The position numbers and the translations under genes were made by a program. This document shows positions 11,892 to 20,673 of a DNA stretch of 64,000 nt, in pieces (positions within the stretch are counted from its first letter, which is position 1; each line of letters begins with the position of its first letter). The stretch is from Acidobacteriaceae bacterium KBS 83. GTDB lineage: Bacteria > Acidobacteriota > Terriglobia > Terriglobales > Acidobacteriaceae. The notes below the pieces were generated by a model that saw nothing but the letters and a program-made list of their open reading frames with translations, ran no database searches and was not told the origin of the DNA. Where the stretch lies: positions 434,001-498,000 of the forward strand of contig KB906738.1 in NCBI GenBank assembly GCA_000381585.1. The letters run 5' to 3'.

Positions 11892-13316
11892 TCACCGATT
11901 CTTAGCCAGAACTCCGGCCTGGTAGGACTCCGCGATCGGCAGCCTGACTCGAAACTCAGTTCGACCGGGCTGCGACTCAAAGTCGATCGCGCCGTCGTTA
12001 TGGCGCACCAGGCGCCGGGCGATGTCAAGCCCGAGGCCGGTTCCCTGTCCCAGAGGTTTGGTGGTAAAGAACGGATCGAAGATGCGGTCGCGAATTTCCT
12101 TCGGAATGCCGGCGCCGTCATCGAGGATGCGCACCACAACGCTTTGGTTCTCTCGATTCGCAAGCACCTGCACCCGGCCCCCATTCGCCGCGGCGTCTAA
12201 CGCGTTGTCGATGAGATTTCCCCATATCTGATTCAATTCGGCAGCGAAGCCGCGCACCTTTGGCAGGTCGGCCTCCAGTTCCAACGTCACCGCTACTGAT
12301 TTCTCACACGCCTGCGAGTTGAGGACCGCCACAGTGTTGTGCAGGCTTGGGCCCAGATCTACAGGCTCGGCCACGTTCGCCTGGTCCATATGCGTAAATC
12401 CCTTGACTGCGGTGACCAGACTGGAGATGCGCATCGCGGATCCCTGAATCGTCGAAGTCAGATTCCGCACGGCACAACCGGCGGCTACCCAGCGAACCAC
12501 CGCGTCCAAGGTCGGTCGCTCCACTGCAACAACAAGCTGCTCCAGCGACTCAAATGTCACTTCGGTGTCGGCGAGCATTGGTGCGTTCGCCGTGTTGAGT
12601 CCGTGTTTGGCAAGCCACTCCGCAATAACTTCTTCGCGATCAGACTGTTCCAGAGGGGACCTCACCCCATAATGCTGTTGGGCAATACAGGACCCGCGGA
12701 CCGCTTCTACTGCGGCGATCTGGGCATCGCTCAGCGTCGCGGCGGCCAGATCGCGCGTAGCCTCTTCGGAGTCTTCAAGACGATCCTCAAGCAACGCCGC
12801 GCAACGCTCAATCGCGGAGGATGGATTATTTAGTTCGTGGGCCAAACCCGCCGAGAGTTTACCTAGCGAGATCATCTTTTCGTTTTGAAGGTCAGATGAG
12901 GTAAAAAGCCGAGCGCGATCGACCATGATATGGACCAGGATCGAAGTGACTTCGCAGCACGCTCGCGTCATCGCTGTGAGATGGTCGCGGGGTATGGCGA
13001 GAATTTCGACCGGTTCCAGGGCACTCACGTCTGCTGGCGGAGTCACCATGCGCGAATACGGCAACATACCGGTGACATCTCCACCACGCCACTCAATGAT
13101 TTTGGTCGGGCCGGCACCACGATCGGCAAACAAGGCCAGGTGCCCGGAAAGAACGATGTAAAGGCCTTCCACGGGGTGACCCTTCCTGCTCAACAGGTCG
13201 CCGGTATTGAGTGTCCGAATGGACCCGTGCGCTACGAGCCACTCCAACTCCGCCCGGGGCACTGCACCGAGGGTTCGGTGTTCCGCCAGCCGATCGATGA
13301 GATCTTTCGCTGCCAC
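11892..13316 (-). CDS. sensor histidine kinase with N-terminal cyclic-nucleotide-binding domain
   Basis: 474 residues from the GTG at 13316, preceded by AGGAG at ten bases; a longer TTG frame has no such site. Residues about 10-130 form a cNMP/CAP-effector-type beta barrel (GDLLSRKGHPVEGLYIVLSGHLALF), followed by a helical linker. The HisKA-like box has His160 (GLAHELNNPSSAIE), and HATPase_c has GNLIDNALDAA, DDGAGIP and GTGLGLDIARRLVRH. There is no membrane segment, so it is a soluble kinase. No receiver is adjacent except the REC-PP2C protein, whose gene converges with this one at an 87-base gap. That neighbour is a possible partner, but this is only inference. The effector nucleotide is unknown. 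Confidence 0.92.
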   Translation of the reverse strand: MAAKDLIDRLAEHRTLGAVPRAELEWLVAHGSIRTLNTGDLLSRKGHPVEGLYIVLSGHLALFADRGAGPTKIIEWRGGDVTGMLPYSRMVTPPADVSALEPVEILAIPRDHLTAMTRACCEVTSILVHIMVDRARLFTSSDLQNEKMISLGKLSAGLAHELNNPSSAIERCAALLEDRLEDSEEATRDLAAATLSDAQIAAVEAVRGSCIAQQHYGVRSPLEQSDREEVIAEWLAKHGLNTANAPMLADTEVTFESLEQLVVAVERPTLDAVVRWVAAGCAVRNLTSTIQGSAMRISSLVTAVKGFTHMDQANVAEPVDLGPSLHNTVAVLNSQACEKSVAVTLELEADLPKVRGFAAELNQIWGNLIDNALDAAANGGRVQVLANRENQSVVVRILDDGAGIPKEIRDRIFDPFFTTKPLGQGTGLGLDIARRLVRHNDGAIDFESQPGRTEFRVRLPIAESYQAGVLAKNR

Positions 13317-13590
13317 TGGCGTGCATCTCCTATCAGACGCAAAACCGTTGCCTAACAACGTACCAGAGAAAATCGCCGTTGTTTTTCGTGTGCGACTCGT
13401 CCTGTCTCAGGAAATCTTACGATCGGATTGGAGAGAATCGACAGTCAAGAACGATTCAGGTTGCATCAGCACCTCTGGCACTTTATGTCACTCGACCTTG
13501 CATGGGATTGATCGTCTGCCACCTCCACGGTCCCTTGCGTGCTGGTCCTGTCCCTGATCCCGGTTCGCTAGTCTCAGTCCCTAGTCTTCG

Positions 13591-14367
13591 TCACTCCCTC
13601 TCGAAGACCTGCACATTCGGGTCGCTCCGCCCCGGGATATGCACCGTCATTGTCAGCGTCTCCCCATCTGCCGATACGCTGATCTCCTGCGTATCCTTTA
13701 CCTTCCCACTGATCTTGTCCGTTATCTCCACCGTGCGCTCGTTCACCCGCCGCGCCGAGGCTGTCAGGCCGTCCACCACTGCGCCCACATTCGCATAATC
13801 CTTGCCATCGAACTTCACATTCTTCGTCCCGCCTCCGCCCTGCGAGATAAACGAAAGCCCGTCGCCCTCCCACGTCCGAACCTTCAGTACAACCACCGAG
13901 TTCACCTGCTCGCTCGAGCTCACCCACGTGCCCGCGAAGCCCGACCCGCCGCCCGTCCGCCTATACACATAATCCAGGCTGGTCGAATCCCCGTTCGGCC
14001 GCGCCGCGGTAAAGTGATCGCTCAGCGTGCTGCCGTCCTTTGACAGCGTCCAGACCCCTATCACCAGCACTTTCCCGTCTTTCTTGCGAACCACCGTCCA
14101 CTTATCCGGCGCGTCCCCGCTCACCGCGATCATGATCCCGAAATGTCCCGGCTGGTCCGTCCCGTCGGCCACCGCAATCTCCGGATCGCCGCCGCCAAAG
14201 TCGAAAGAGTACTTGTTGCCGCCCAGGCTTTCCACCTTCATCACGTCGGTCAGCTTGCTCTTCTTGGGGTTCAGCTTCCAGTTCCCCACCATCGGGTCGT
14301 CCGCCGCCCACGCCGCGCCGCCCACCAGGCACGCCACCACCATCAACTTAAAAACTCGCGTCAGCAC
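13591..14367 (-). CDS. secreted hypothetical protein, beta-rich (lipocalin-like pattern)
   Basis: 258 residues from the GTG at 14367, preceded by AAGGAAGGG about five bases away. The longer frame to 14580 adds about 70 residues of Trp/Gly-rich sequence without a ribosome site. The N-terminus VLTRVFKLMVVACLVGGAAWA is a signal peptide. The mature start DDPMVGNWKLNPKKSKLTD is a motif seen in many Acidobacteriota and Bacteroidota periplasmic proteins. The body alternates beta strands in two similar halves (a VGNWKLNP half and an FAGTWVSSS half), each about 100 residues. That suggests an internal duplication of a small barrel. There is no catalytic motif and function is unknown. Confidence 0.75.
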   Translation of the reverse strand: MLTRVFKLMVVACLVGGAAWAADDPMVGNWKLNPKKSKLTDVMKVESLGGNKYSFDFGGGDPEIAVADGTDQPGHFGIMIAVSGDAPDKWTVVRKKDGKVLVIGVWTLSKDGSTLSDHFTAARPNGDSTSLDYVYRRTGGGSGFAGTWVSSSEQVNSVVVLKVRTWEGDGLSFISQGGGGTKNVKFDGKDYANVGAVVDGLTASARRVNERTVEITDKISGKVKDTQEISVSADGETLTMTVHIPGRSDPNVQVFERE

Positions 14368-14598
14368 GTCGCCCTTCCTTGCGTCTCTCCCGTAACACGT
14401 CGGCAGCCATCCCCAGTCGCTGCTGCCATTCGCAGCCGCTTCGTAACTCCCCCAGCTTGTTATTGGATTTCGGCGCGCTATCGCTTCCTTCATCGGTCCC
14501 GGATTACGGCCCCACTCGCCGTCCATCTGTCCGCAACCGAACACCCCACTCCAAACTGGACGCTCCCCGACTTCGGACACGGCCGTTCAAAGCTCTTT

Positions 14599-14990
14599 AG
14601 CAACAGCGCAGACGGGTACCTCAAGGTGCATCAGCGCGGCCGCACGTCGGCCGACGTCACCCAAGGCTCCGGCGGCATCTGGGAACGCTTGCGCTACGAC
14701 TGGTCCGATCCGAACAACGTCATCCTCACCACGACCGACTCGAACACGTGGGGAGGCGCTTCCGGCCACACTTGCACCTTCACTCGGCGGTCCGAAGGCA
14801 CCACAGAGATCGGCGTGGCCACGGACAGATACGCAGCTTGAGAATGCGGCGAGCAAGTCGACCCCAACTGGCCGGATTGGTACGCCGAGTATATGGTGCG
14901 CGAGCAGGCCGGCCGGGAACTGCCGCAACAATGGCATGAGCGATTGGGGTGGGATGCGTGTCATCTAATGCCCTGCGCTCTTCAAACGGG
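14599..14990 (+). pseudogene. gene remnants: SRPBCC/polyketide-cyclase-like fragment plus a second truncated C-terminus
   Basis: In one plus-strand frame, 14599-14840 reads like the middle of an SRPBCC-family protein (GSGGIWERLRYDWSDP, TTTDSNTWGGASGHT, FTRRSEGTTEI) and then stops at RYAA. After that stop, the same frame encodes DPNWPDWYAEYMVREQAGR, the C-terminal signature I associate with VOC/glyoxalase-type proteins. Neither piece has a proper start or full length, so this looks like two decayed genes joined by deletion. Identification of the second piece is from memory of the motif and is less sure than the first. Confidence 0.5.
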
Positions 14991-15367
14991 CGTAATCTCA
15001 AAGAGTAGGTCGACGGCAGTCCCGCGGCACAAGTCATGGCCCTCGACCACCGCACTATTCTCGGCCCTCAACTCAGGATCCAGAGCGCCGTGACCGTGAG
15101 CCGGCTGCTCGCCTATCTCGGTGGGCTGTCAGCACCTTGAAGTTAACCGGTCATGGTCCAACGTGGATGAAGACCGGCATTCACCAAAGCGCGGAGATCG
15201 CCGTCGAGAACACCCACGCATCCGTCAGAGAATGGACAAGCATGTGCAGTGACCATTTTGAGCCAACAGAACGTAGCGCTCCGTCTCCGCTCCTGGTAGG
15301 ACCACGAGCGATGGGTTAAGATTGCGATTCCCTCAACTAGAGTCAAATTGCTGTGAAGGGGTTTAGG
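14991..15367. other. intergenic region, no recognised gene
   Basis: About 380 bases continuing from the remnants above up to the DoxX gene. Short ORFs on both strands lack ribosome sites and show no protein motif. The promoter of the following five-gene plus-strand run is expected near its right end. AGGGG at the far right is the ribosome site of the DoxX gene. Confidence 0.4.
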
Positions 15368-15874
15368 ATGACGACAAACCTTAGTCCGCCCGGAACCGAG
15401 GCGACCCGAGCAAGAAACCTTCTCGTTGCCGCGAACGGGCTAGCACTCGTTCGCCTTACGATCGGCGCGATGCTTGTATGGGTCTTCTTCGAAAATCAGG
15501 GAAAAGGCCTCTACAGGCAAGCGGGCTACTCAGGTCTGATCCACTACTACATCAAGGCCGGCCATTCGCCGGCGGCATGGAAGGCTTTTATGGCTTTCGC
15601 CGCCAGCCATGCCGCGATCGCTGCTCCCATGCAGGCAGTCGCTGAGATCTCTTTCGGCATCCTGCTCGTCATTGGCCTGCTCACCCGTCCGGTGGCATTC
15701 GTCGTTTTTCTGTATCTCGGCAGCCTTTGGGTGTCCGAGTGGGGCACGGCTTGGATCTGGGAATTGCTGGTCCCGGTGCTCGCATCTCTTGCGCTCGCAT
15801 TGGGACGTGCGGGGCGAAGATGGGGAGTCGACGCGCGGCTCGCCCAACGGAATCCTGACTCGCCGTGGTGGTGA
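15368..15874 (+). CDS. DoxX family membrane protein
   Basis: 168 residues from the ATG at 15368 with AGGGG six bases upstream. Four hydrophobic segments (VRLTIGAMLVWVFF; the AASHAAIAAPMQAVAEI region; FGILLVIGLLTRPVAFVVFL; LLVPVLASLALALG) give the DoxX/TQO-small-subunit-like topology. The family includes thiosulfate:quinone oxidoreductase subunits and many uncharacterised membrane proteins linked to redox or sulfur metabolism. It starts a plus-strand run of glycosyltransferase-like genes, with a 15-base gap to the next start, so it is probably co-transcribed. Its specific role is unknown. Confidence 0.85.
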   Translation: MTTNLSPPGTEATRARNLLVAANGLALVRLTIGAMLVWVFFENQGKGLYRQAGYSGLIHYYIKAGHSPAAWKAFMAFAASHAAIAAPMQAVAEISFGILLVIGLLTRPVAFVVFLYLGSLWVSEWGTAWIWELLVPVLASLALALGRAGRRWGVDARLAQRNPDSPWW

Positions 15875-15889
15875 TCGAGCTACGTTCAC

Positions 15890-16597
15890 GTGCGAGTGTC
15901 GGTCATCATTCCCACCCATAATGAGGCGCAGGCTATTGGCCGCGTTCTTGCGGATCTCCCGCCTGACCTCGTGACGGAGGTGATCGTTGTCGATAGCAAT
16001 TCGAATGATGGAACACCCGAAATCGCCGCAGATAACGGGGCCCGTGTCGTTCAGGAACCGCGCCGCGGATATGGCCGGGCGTGCCTTACGGGGTTGGCTA
16101 AGACAAATTCTCCCGACATAGTTGTGTTCCTCGATGGCGACTACAGTGACCGCCCCTCGGAACTCCCTATTCTTCTCGGCCCGATCATCCAGGGACATGC
16201 GGATATCACTCTCGGTTCTCGTCTGCGCCAGCAGCGTATTCCGGCCGCGTTGCCATGGCATCAGGCATTCGGAAACCGCCTCGCAGCCGGTTTAATCCGG
16301 TTTCTGTATGGACCAAAAATCAGTGATCTCGGTCCGTTTCGCGCCGGGCGCGCAGATGTACTTCGTGCGCTCGAGCTTGAAGAGACCACCTATGGCTGGG
16401 CGGTTGAGATGATCTTGAAAGGCACGCTGGCTGGTTTTCGCGTGGTGGAAGTCCCTGTTAGCTACTATCCGCGCATCGGGAAATCAAAAATCAGTGGCAC
16501 GTTGAAGGGTACGGCTGGCGCGGCCTGGTTCATTCTCAGTCTGATCGTGCGATATTATTTTCGACACCGCAGCGCCGTAACCCGACCGCCTGTGTGA
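15890..16597 (+). CDS. glycosyltransferase family 2, dolichol-phosphate-mannose-synthase-like
   Basis: 235 residues from a GTG. The GT-A fold is seen as VSVIIPTHNEAQAIG, then IVVDSNSNDGT, and the metal-binding DGDYSDRP, followed by the acceptor-side block (PRIGKSKISGTLKG) typical of DPM1/polyprenyl-phosphate glycosyltransferases. A single hydrophobic helix near the C-terminus (AAWFILSLIVRYYF) could anchor it to the membrane. The expected reaction is transfer of a sugar from a nucleotide sugar to a polyprenyl phosphate. The downstream GT87-like polytopic enzyme would be a natural user of such a lipid-linked sugar. Confidence 0.9.
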   Translation: MRVSVIIPTHNEAQAIGRVLADLPPDLVTEVIVVDSNSNDGTPEIAADNGARVVQEPRRGYGRACLTGLAKTNSPDIVVFLDGDYSDRPSELPILLGPIIQGHADITLGSRLRQQRIPAALPWHQAFGNRLAAGLIRFLYGPKISDLGPFRAGRADVLRALELEETTYGWAVEMILKGTLAGFRVVEVPVSYYPRIGKSKISGTLKGTAGAAWFILSLIVRYYFRHRSAVTRPPV

Positions 16598-16616
16598 CCA
16601 CGGCGTCGAATCTTCT

Positions 16617-17345
16617 ATGGAGTCCTCAAGCCAAACCGTGATCTCTGCGCAGAACGGCGACCGTGTGCTGGTAATCATGGCGAAAGCGCCGAGGCCAGGC
16701 GCGGTGAAGACCCGCTTGGTTCCGAGCCTTCCTCTTGAGGCGGTCACCGCGTTCTATCGCTGTCTCCTGGACGACACCCTGGCACTCGCCCAGTCATTGG
16801 GCGTAGAAGTCGCGATCATGTGCCCGGACTCCGACGTAAAAGAGCTGGCGCAACTGGCAGGCAGAGGGGCTACCGTCGTTGCACAAAAGGGTACAGGTCT
16901 TGCCGCAGGTCTAACCTCGGTGTTCGCGCACTTCGCGAGAGACTCCCAACGTCGCATCATCGCTTTCAACAGCGACAGCCCGCACCTGCCGCCTTCGGTT
17001 CTTGAAGAAGCGTTCGAAACCCTCGCAGCGCATGATGTGGTCGTCGGGCCGACCTACGACGGGGGCTATTATCTCGTAGGAGCCAAGGGCTCCCACCCCA
17101 CGCTTTTCACAGGCGACGGAATGGGCACCAGCAGCGCCCTGGAGAGACTCTTATCAGGCGCGCGAGCACTGAAGCTCTCCGTCGGTTTCGTAGAGCGCTT
17201 TTACGATGTTGACGTAGCTGACGATCTGATTCGACTGGCAGCCGAGTTGCATCTGGCTCCGACAAAGGCGCCACGCACGGCGCGGTGGCTCAAGGAATGG
17301 GAAGTCCTCGCGGCACAATTACGGACGGGCACGGGAGAATTGTGA
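16617..17345 (+). CDS. DUF2064 / TIGR04282-family nucleotidyl- or glycosyl-transferase
   Basis: 242 residues. Its start LVIMAKAPRPGAVKTRLVPSL is the hallmark of the TIGR04282 family, named from arsenosugar or rSAM/selenodomain-associated gene neighbourhoods. FNSDSPHLPPS and VVGPTYDGGYYLVGA complete the GT-A-like, MobA/CofC-related fold. The family is usually found paired with a GT2 transferase, as here. The reaction is not established for most members. Its stop overlaps the GTG of the next gene by four bases, indicating translational coupling. A radical SAM gene lies 2.3 kb downstream. Confidence 0.88.
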   Translation: MESSSQTVISAQNGDRVLVIMAKAPRPGAVKTRLVPSLPLEAVTAFYRCLLDDTLALAQSLGVEVAIMCPDSDVKELAQLAGRGATVVAQKGTGLAAGLTSVFAHFARDSQRRIIAFNSDSPHLPPSVLEEAFETLAAHDVVVGPTYDGGYYLVGAKGSHPTLFTGDGMGTSSALERLLSGARALKLSVGFVERFYDVDVADDLIRLAAELHLAPTKAPRTARWLKEWEVLAAQLRTGTGEL

Positions 17346-18640
17346 AGATCACTTCCGCGTGGAGTGTATACATGCTCGGCGCCACATTGTGCGTGGCACT
17401 AACGATCTGCTCGCACAACTTCGGCGATCGGGGAGGGCCATACTTCATGGCCTCTTTGGCGCTTGCGGAGATTGCGTACCTCTTATCGATCCGCCAGTTT
17501 TTCGTCGTCCCAAAATTTCCCCGACACATTGTCGTGATCGGACTCGTTCTCGCTGCCTTGTGGCACATTGAATTTCTTCGTGTGCCCTCGGGCCCTGATG
17601 AAGATATTCATCGATATGTATGGGACGGACGCCTGCAGAGACTCGGTTATAACCCCTACCTTGTCATTCCCAGCGATCCAGCCGTTAACCGGCTGCATAC
17701 GCCGGAAACTCGCAACTTGAGCAGCCCGGATCTACCGAGCCCATATCCACCGGGGGCACAGCTATTCTTCCGGGTTGTAACCGCGATTCACGAAACTGCA
17801 TTTGCACTGAAAGTAGCCTTTGTTATTTGCAATTTGGCAATCGTTCTCGCGCTGCTCGATGTCTTGCGTTGTACCCGGCAAGGAGCGCATCTGGCTCTCG
17901 TGTACGCATGGAACCCGTTGTTGGCAATTGAGGTGGCAGGAAGCGGTCACATAGACATTGTTTGCGCCCTGTCACTGGTCGTGTCCGCGGTTGCGCTGGG
18001 GCGCCGATGGCGGGCGACTGCGGCCATCGCACTTGGTCTTGCTGTAGCAGTGAAATTGCTGCCGGTCGTTCTCATTCCCCTCTACTGGAGGCGGATTCGC
18101 ATTCGCGACGCTATGCTGGTGGCCACCGTAGTCGGACTCCTGTATTTACCGTTTCTTCATCACGGACGTATTCCGGTCGGCTCGCTTGGTGCGTATGTGC
18201 AAAGTTTCCGCTTCAATGGTCCGGTGTTCGCGGCGCTCAATCAGGTGGCGCCTGCGCAGTTGTTAGTTGGGCTGGCGGTACTCGTCGGATTAGTGACTGC
18301 AATCTGGCTGAGAAGCGCATCGTCAAAGTTGTCTTGGGATGTCTTTGCCTGGCCAATGGCCGCATCTCTGTTGTGCGCCCCGGTTGTCTTCCCGTGGTAT
18401 CTGCTCTCGCTGCTGCCGTTTCTGACTTCGACTTCGACGCTGCTGCTCGTCGTCTGGACCGTGAGCATTATCCCCACTTACGTCAATTGGCACTTGCGCA
18501 CGCTTGGACATCCGTGGGGGGCGCTTCCTGGTTGGGTAATGCTGCTTGAATATGGATCCGTGGCAATCGCTGGTGGACTTATCTTCATGCGTGGGCTTAC
18601 GCGCCCAGCACCCCGCTGCCCAACGGATGGAGCACCGTGA
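17342..18640 (+). CDS. polytopic membrane glycosyltransferase (GT87/PMT-like)
   Basis: 432 residues from the GTG at 17342 (GGGAG just upstream; GTGA overlap with the previous stop). About eleven hydrophobic segments are visible. The first loop holds VPSGPDEDIHRYVWDGRLQRLG, with an acidic pair characteristic of GT-C fold polyprenol-phosphate-sugar-dependent mannosyltransferases, followed by NPYLVIPSDP and PYPPGAQLFF. GT87-type family proteins share this arrangement. It probably transfers a sugar from a polyprenyl-phosphate donor on the outer face of the inner membrane, using the product of the upstream GT2. The acceptor is unknown. Confidence 0.82.
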   Translation: MKITSAWSVYMLGATLCVALTICSHNFGDRGGPYFMASLALAEIAYLLSIRQFFVVPKFPRHIVVIGLVLAALWHIEFLRVPSGPDEDIHRYVWDGRLQRLGYNPYLVIPSDPAVNRLHTPETRNLSSPDLPSPYPPGAQLFFRVVTAIHETAFALKVAFVICNLAIVLALLDVLRCTRQGAHLALVYAWNPLLAIEVAGSGHIDIVCALSLVVSAVALGRRWRATAAIALGLAVAVKLLPVVLIPLYWRRIRIRDAMLVATVVGLLYLPFLHHGRIPVGSLGAYVQSFRFNGPVFAALNQVAPAQLLVGLAVLVGLVTAIWLRSASSKLSWDVFAWPMAASLLCAPVVFPWYLLSLLPFLTSTSTLLLVVWTVSIIPTYVNWHLRTLGHPWGALPGWVMLLEYGSVAIAGGLIFMRGLTRPAPRCPTDGAP

Positions 18641-18726
18641 CGCGCATTGCCGGGCGATTCTTGAATCCTACAGGTTTCGGGCGTACTCTCGGACACAATC
18701 TGTTCATTCACTCAGGAGCGACGCTT

Positions 18727-19464
18727 ATGACAGTCTTAAGCCGTCTCAAGACGGCCCGTCTTCTGCCGTTCACGGTGTTGGCACTGATCCTGGCGGCACC
18801 CTCCTGGGCGCAAACGCGCCCAGCGATCGCCGAACAGATTGCCAAAACCTACGGGCTTGATTCCTTTGGCCAAATTGAAGCGATCCGCTATACCTTCAAC
18901 TTACAGCTCCCCGGAGTGAATATCTCCCGTTCCTGGGTTTGGGAGCCTAAGACCAACAAGATCTCGTACGACGGAAAGGACAAAGACGGTAAGCCGGTCA
19001 AGGTCACATACGAGCGTACGCAACTAGGCAGCCAGTCGGATGCCGTGAAGCAAGTCGATTCAATGTTCAACAACGATCAATATTGGCTAGTGTTTCCCTT
19101 CCATGTCTACTGGGACTCCAGTGCTCAGGTAAACGACATGGACATGCAAAAGTTGCCTCTGGGAAAGGGATCAGCCAGGCAAGTGCTGGTGAAATATCCT
19201 GCGGCGGCGGGCGGCTATACGCCCGGCGATACCTGGGAACTCTTCCTTGCCCCTAACAATCGCGTTGAGGAATTCAAATACGAGCGGGGCGGATCCCAGA
19301 AACCCAGTGTCGTCATAGCAACCTGGGCGGGCTACAAGAAGGCCGGACCTCTCCTTATCGCGACGGAGCACCGGGGCACCGCCGATGGCAAGCCGCTGCA
19401 TCTCTACTTCTCCAATGTGGCCGTCAAGCTTGCAGGGTCGGACAAGTGGGTTGACGCACACTAA
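18727..19464 (+). CDS. secreted hypothetical protein
   Basis: 245 residues from the ATG at 18727, with AGGAG eight bases upstream. The frame is open further upstream and overlaps the preceding stop, but that extension lacks a ribosome site. The signal peptide (RLLPFTVLALILAAPSWAQ) is clear. The mature protein has lipocalin/LolA-like alternation: AIRYTFNLQLPG, WVWEPKTNKISYDG, DQYWLVFPFHVYWD, LHLYFSNVAVK. I associate this pattern with periplasmic proteins of unknown function, and no catalytic residues stand out. It is the last gene of the glycosyltransferase run and is followed by a hairpin. Confidence 0.75.
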   Translation: MTVLSRLKTARLLPFTVLALILAAPSWAQTRPAIAEQIAKTYGLDSFGQIEAIRYTFNLQLPGVNISRSWVWEPKTNKISYDGKDKDGKPVKVTYERTQLGSQSDAVKQVDSMFNNDQYWLVFPFHVYWDSSAQVNDMDMQKLPLGKGSARQVLVKYPAAAGGYTPGDTWELFLAPNNRVEEFKYERGGSQKPSVVIATWAGYKKAGPLLIATEHRGTADGKPLHLYFSNVAVKLAGSDKWVDAH

Positions 19465-19482
19465 CATCGGAAAGTTTTCGTT

Positions 19483-19519
19483 CGCACGATTGATGTCATG
19501 TTTCGGAATCAGTCGTGCG
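19483..19519 (+). terminator. possible transcription terminator hairpin
   Basis: An 11-base inverted repeat (CGCACGATTGA with TCAGTCGTGCG, one G-U pair) with a 15-base loop starts 18 bases after the stop of the secreted protein. No T-run follows, so rho-independent termination is not certain; it may instead protect the 3' end of the transcript. Confidence 0.35.
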
Positions 19520-19611
19520 TCGTTCCTGCCGCAGTCGTTCGCGTGAATTGGGCTGCTCAGGACGGCGCTGTCTTAGGAAACCTTTGGTAGCTGTAAAATA
19601 CATCCAGTCCG

Positions 19612-20640
19612 ATGAAGGCTGACCTCGATCTGGACATTGGGCGGAAGACATTCTCATCTGGCCTGCTGCCCGAGTTGATCGCAGTGCTGCGCCGCGTCCG
19701 CCCAGGCGATCTGGTCGCGGTTGTCGGTGACGAAGAAAGCGTCGGCCCTGAACTGGAAACTTGGTGCCGCTTCACCGGAAATACCCTGCTGGAAACGACC
19801 GTCGCCAACGGCCGCTCGCGTTGGGTCTTCCGCTGCGGCACGGTTCCGGTATCTCCCTTGGACAATCGGCCGGTAGGCACGCGGCTTTGGCTCTATACAA
19901 ACTTCCATTGCAACCTGTGTTGTGACTATTGTTGTGTGCGTTCCTCGCCCACCGCACCGCGGCGGGAACTGGGGCTTGACCGCGTGCAGCGGATCGCTCG
20001 TGAAGCGGCAGAGCTCGGCGTAAAGGAAATCTTCGTGACCGGAGGCGAGCCGTTTCTCCTGGAAAACGTCGGCGAGGTTCTAGCCTCTTGCGCTGCCACC
20101 GCCCCGACCACCGTCCTCACCAATGCAATGCTATTTACCGGGCGGCGCGCGGAAAGCTTGCAAACGTTGCCGCGCGATCGGATTGTCTTGCAAATCAGCT
20201 TAGACAGCGCGACGCCAGAACTGCATGACCTCCATCGCGGGCCAGGATCATGGGCGCGCACACTCGAAGGTATTCAGAAAGCTCGCGAGCAAGGCTTTCG
20301 AGTGCGACTGGCGGCGACCGTTTCAACCGATGCCGAGGCTGAGGAGTTCCGTCAGTTCCTCGATGAAGAGAAGATCGCTGCGGAAGACCGGGTGATTCGC
20401 CGGATCGCGTTGCGTGGTTCTGCGGCCACAGGTCTGGCAGTCAGCCGAGCCGATCTGGTGCCGGAAGTCACCATCACTGCCGACGGTGTGTACTGGCATC
20501 CGGTCGGAGCCGCGGATGCTGATCTCTTAGTCACACGCGACATTTTTCCTCTGTCCGAGGCCTTCGCCGCGGTGCGCCGCGCCTTCGAACGCGAAGGCGA
20601 ACACACGCATAAGCTGGCAAGAATCTTTAACTGTGCTTGA
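19612..20640 (+). CDS. radical SAM protein with N-terminal TusA-like domain
   Basis: 342 residues. Residues 1-75 resemble a TusA/SirA fold (DLDIGRKTF, VLRRVRPGDLVAVVGDEE, CRFTGNTLLE), but the CPxP motif with the sulfur-carrying Cys is absent. Residues about 88-300 form a radical SAM barrel: Cys100, Cys104 and Cys107 make the CX3CX2C cluster site (CNLCCDYC). FVTGGEPFL is the GGE SAM-binding motif. A C-terminal HKLARIFNCA tail ends in Cys-Ala. No full SPASM cysteine set is evident. It lies 147 bases after the glycosyltransferase run and converges with the PhnD-like gene across 33 bases. The substrate is unknown. Confidence 0.85.
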   Translation: MKADLDLDIGRKTFSSGLLPELIAVLRRVRPGDLVAVVGDEESVGPELETWCRFTGNTLLETTVANGRSRWVFRCGTVPVSPLDNRPVGTRLWLYTNFHCNLCCDYCCVRSSPTAPRRELGLDRVQRIAREAAELGVKEIFVTGGEPFLLENVGEVLASCAATAPTTVLTNAMLFTGRRAESLQTLPRDRIVLQISLDSATPELHDLHRGPGSWARTLEGIQKAREQGFRVRLAATVSTDAEAEEFRQFLDEEKIAAEDRVIRRIALRGSAATGLAVSRADLVPEVTITADGVYWHPVGAADADLLVTRDIFPLSEAFAAVRRAFEREGEHTHKLARIFNCA

Positions 20641-20673
20641 CCACAACGCCAAATCACGCCATGTCTGGGACGA

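Noticed and set aside
15530-16261. Minus-strand ORF (243 codons)
   Set aside because: Antisense to DoxX and the GT2 gene, both of which have clear family motifs.
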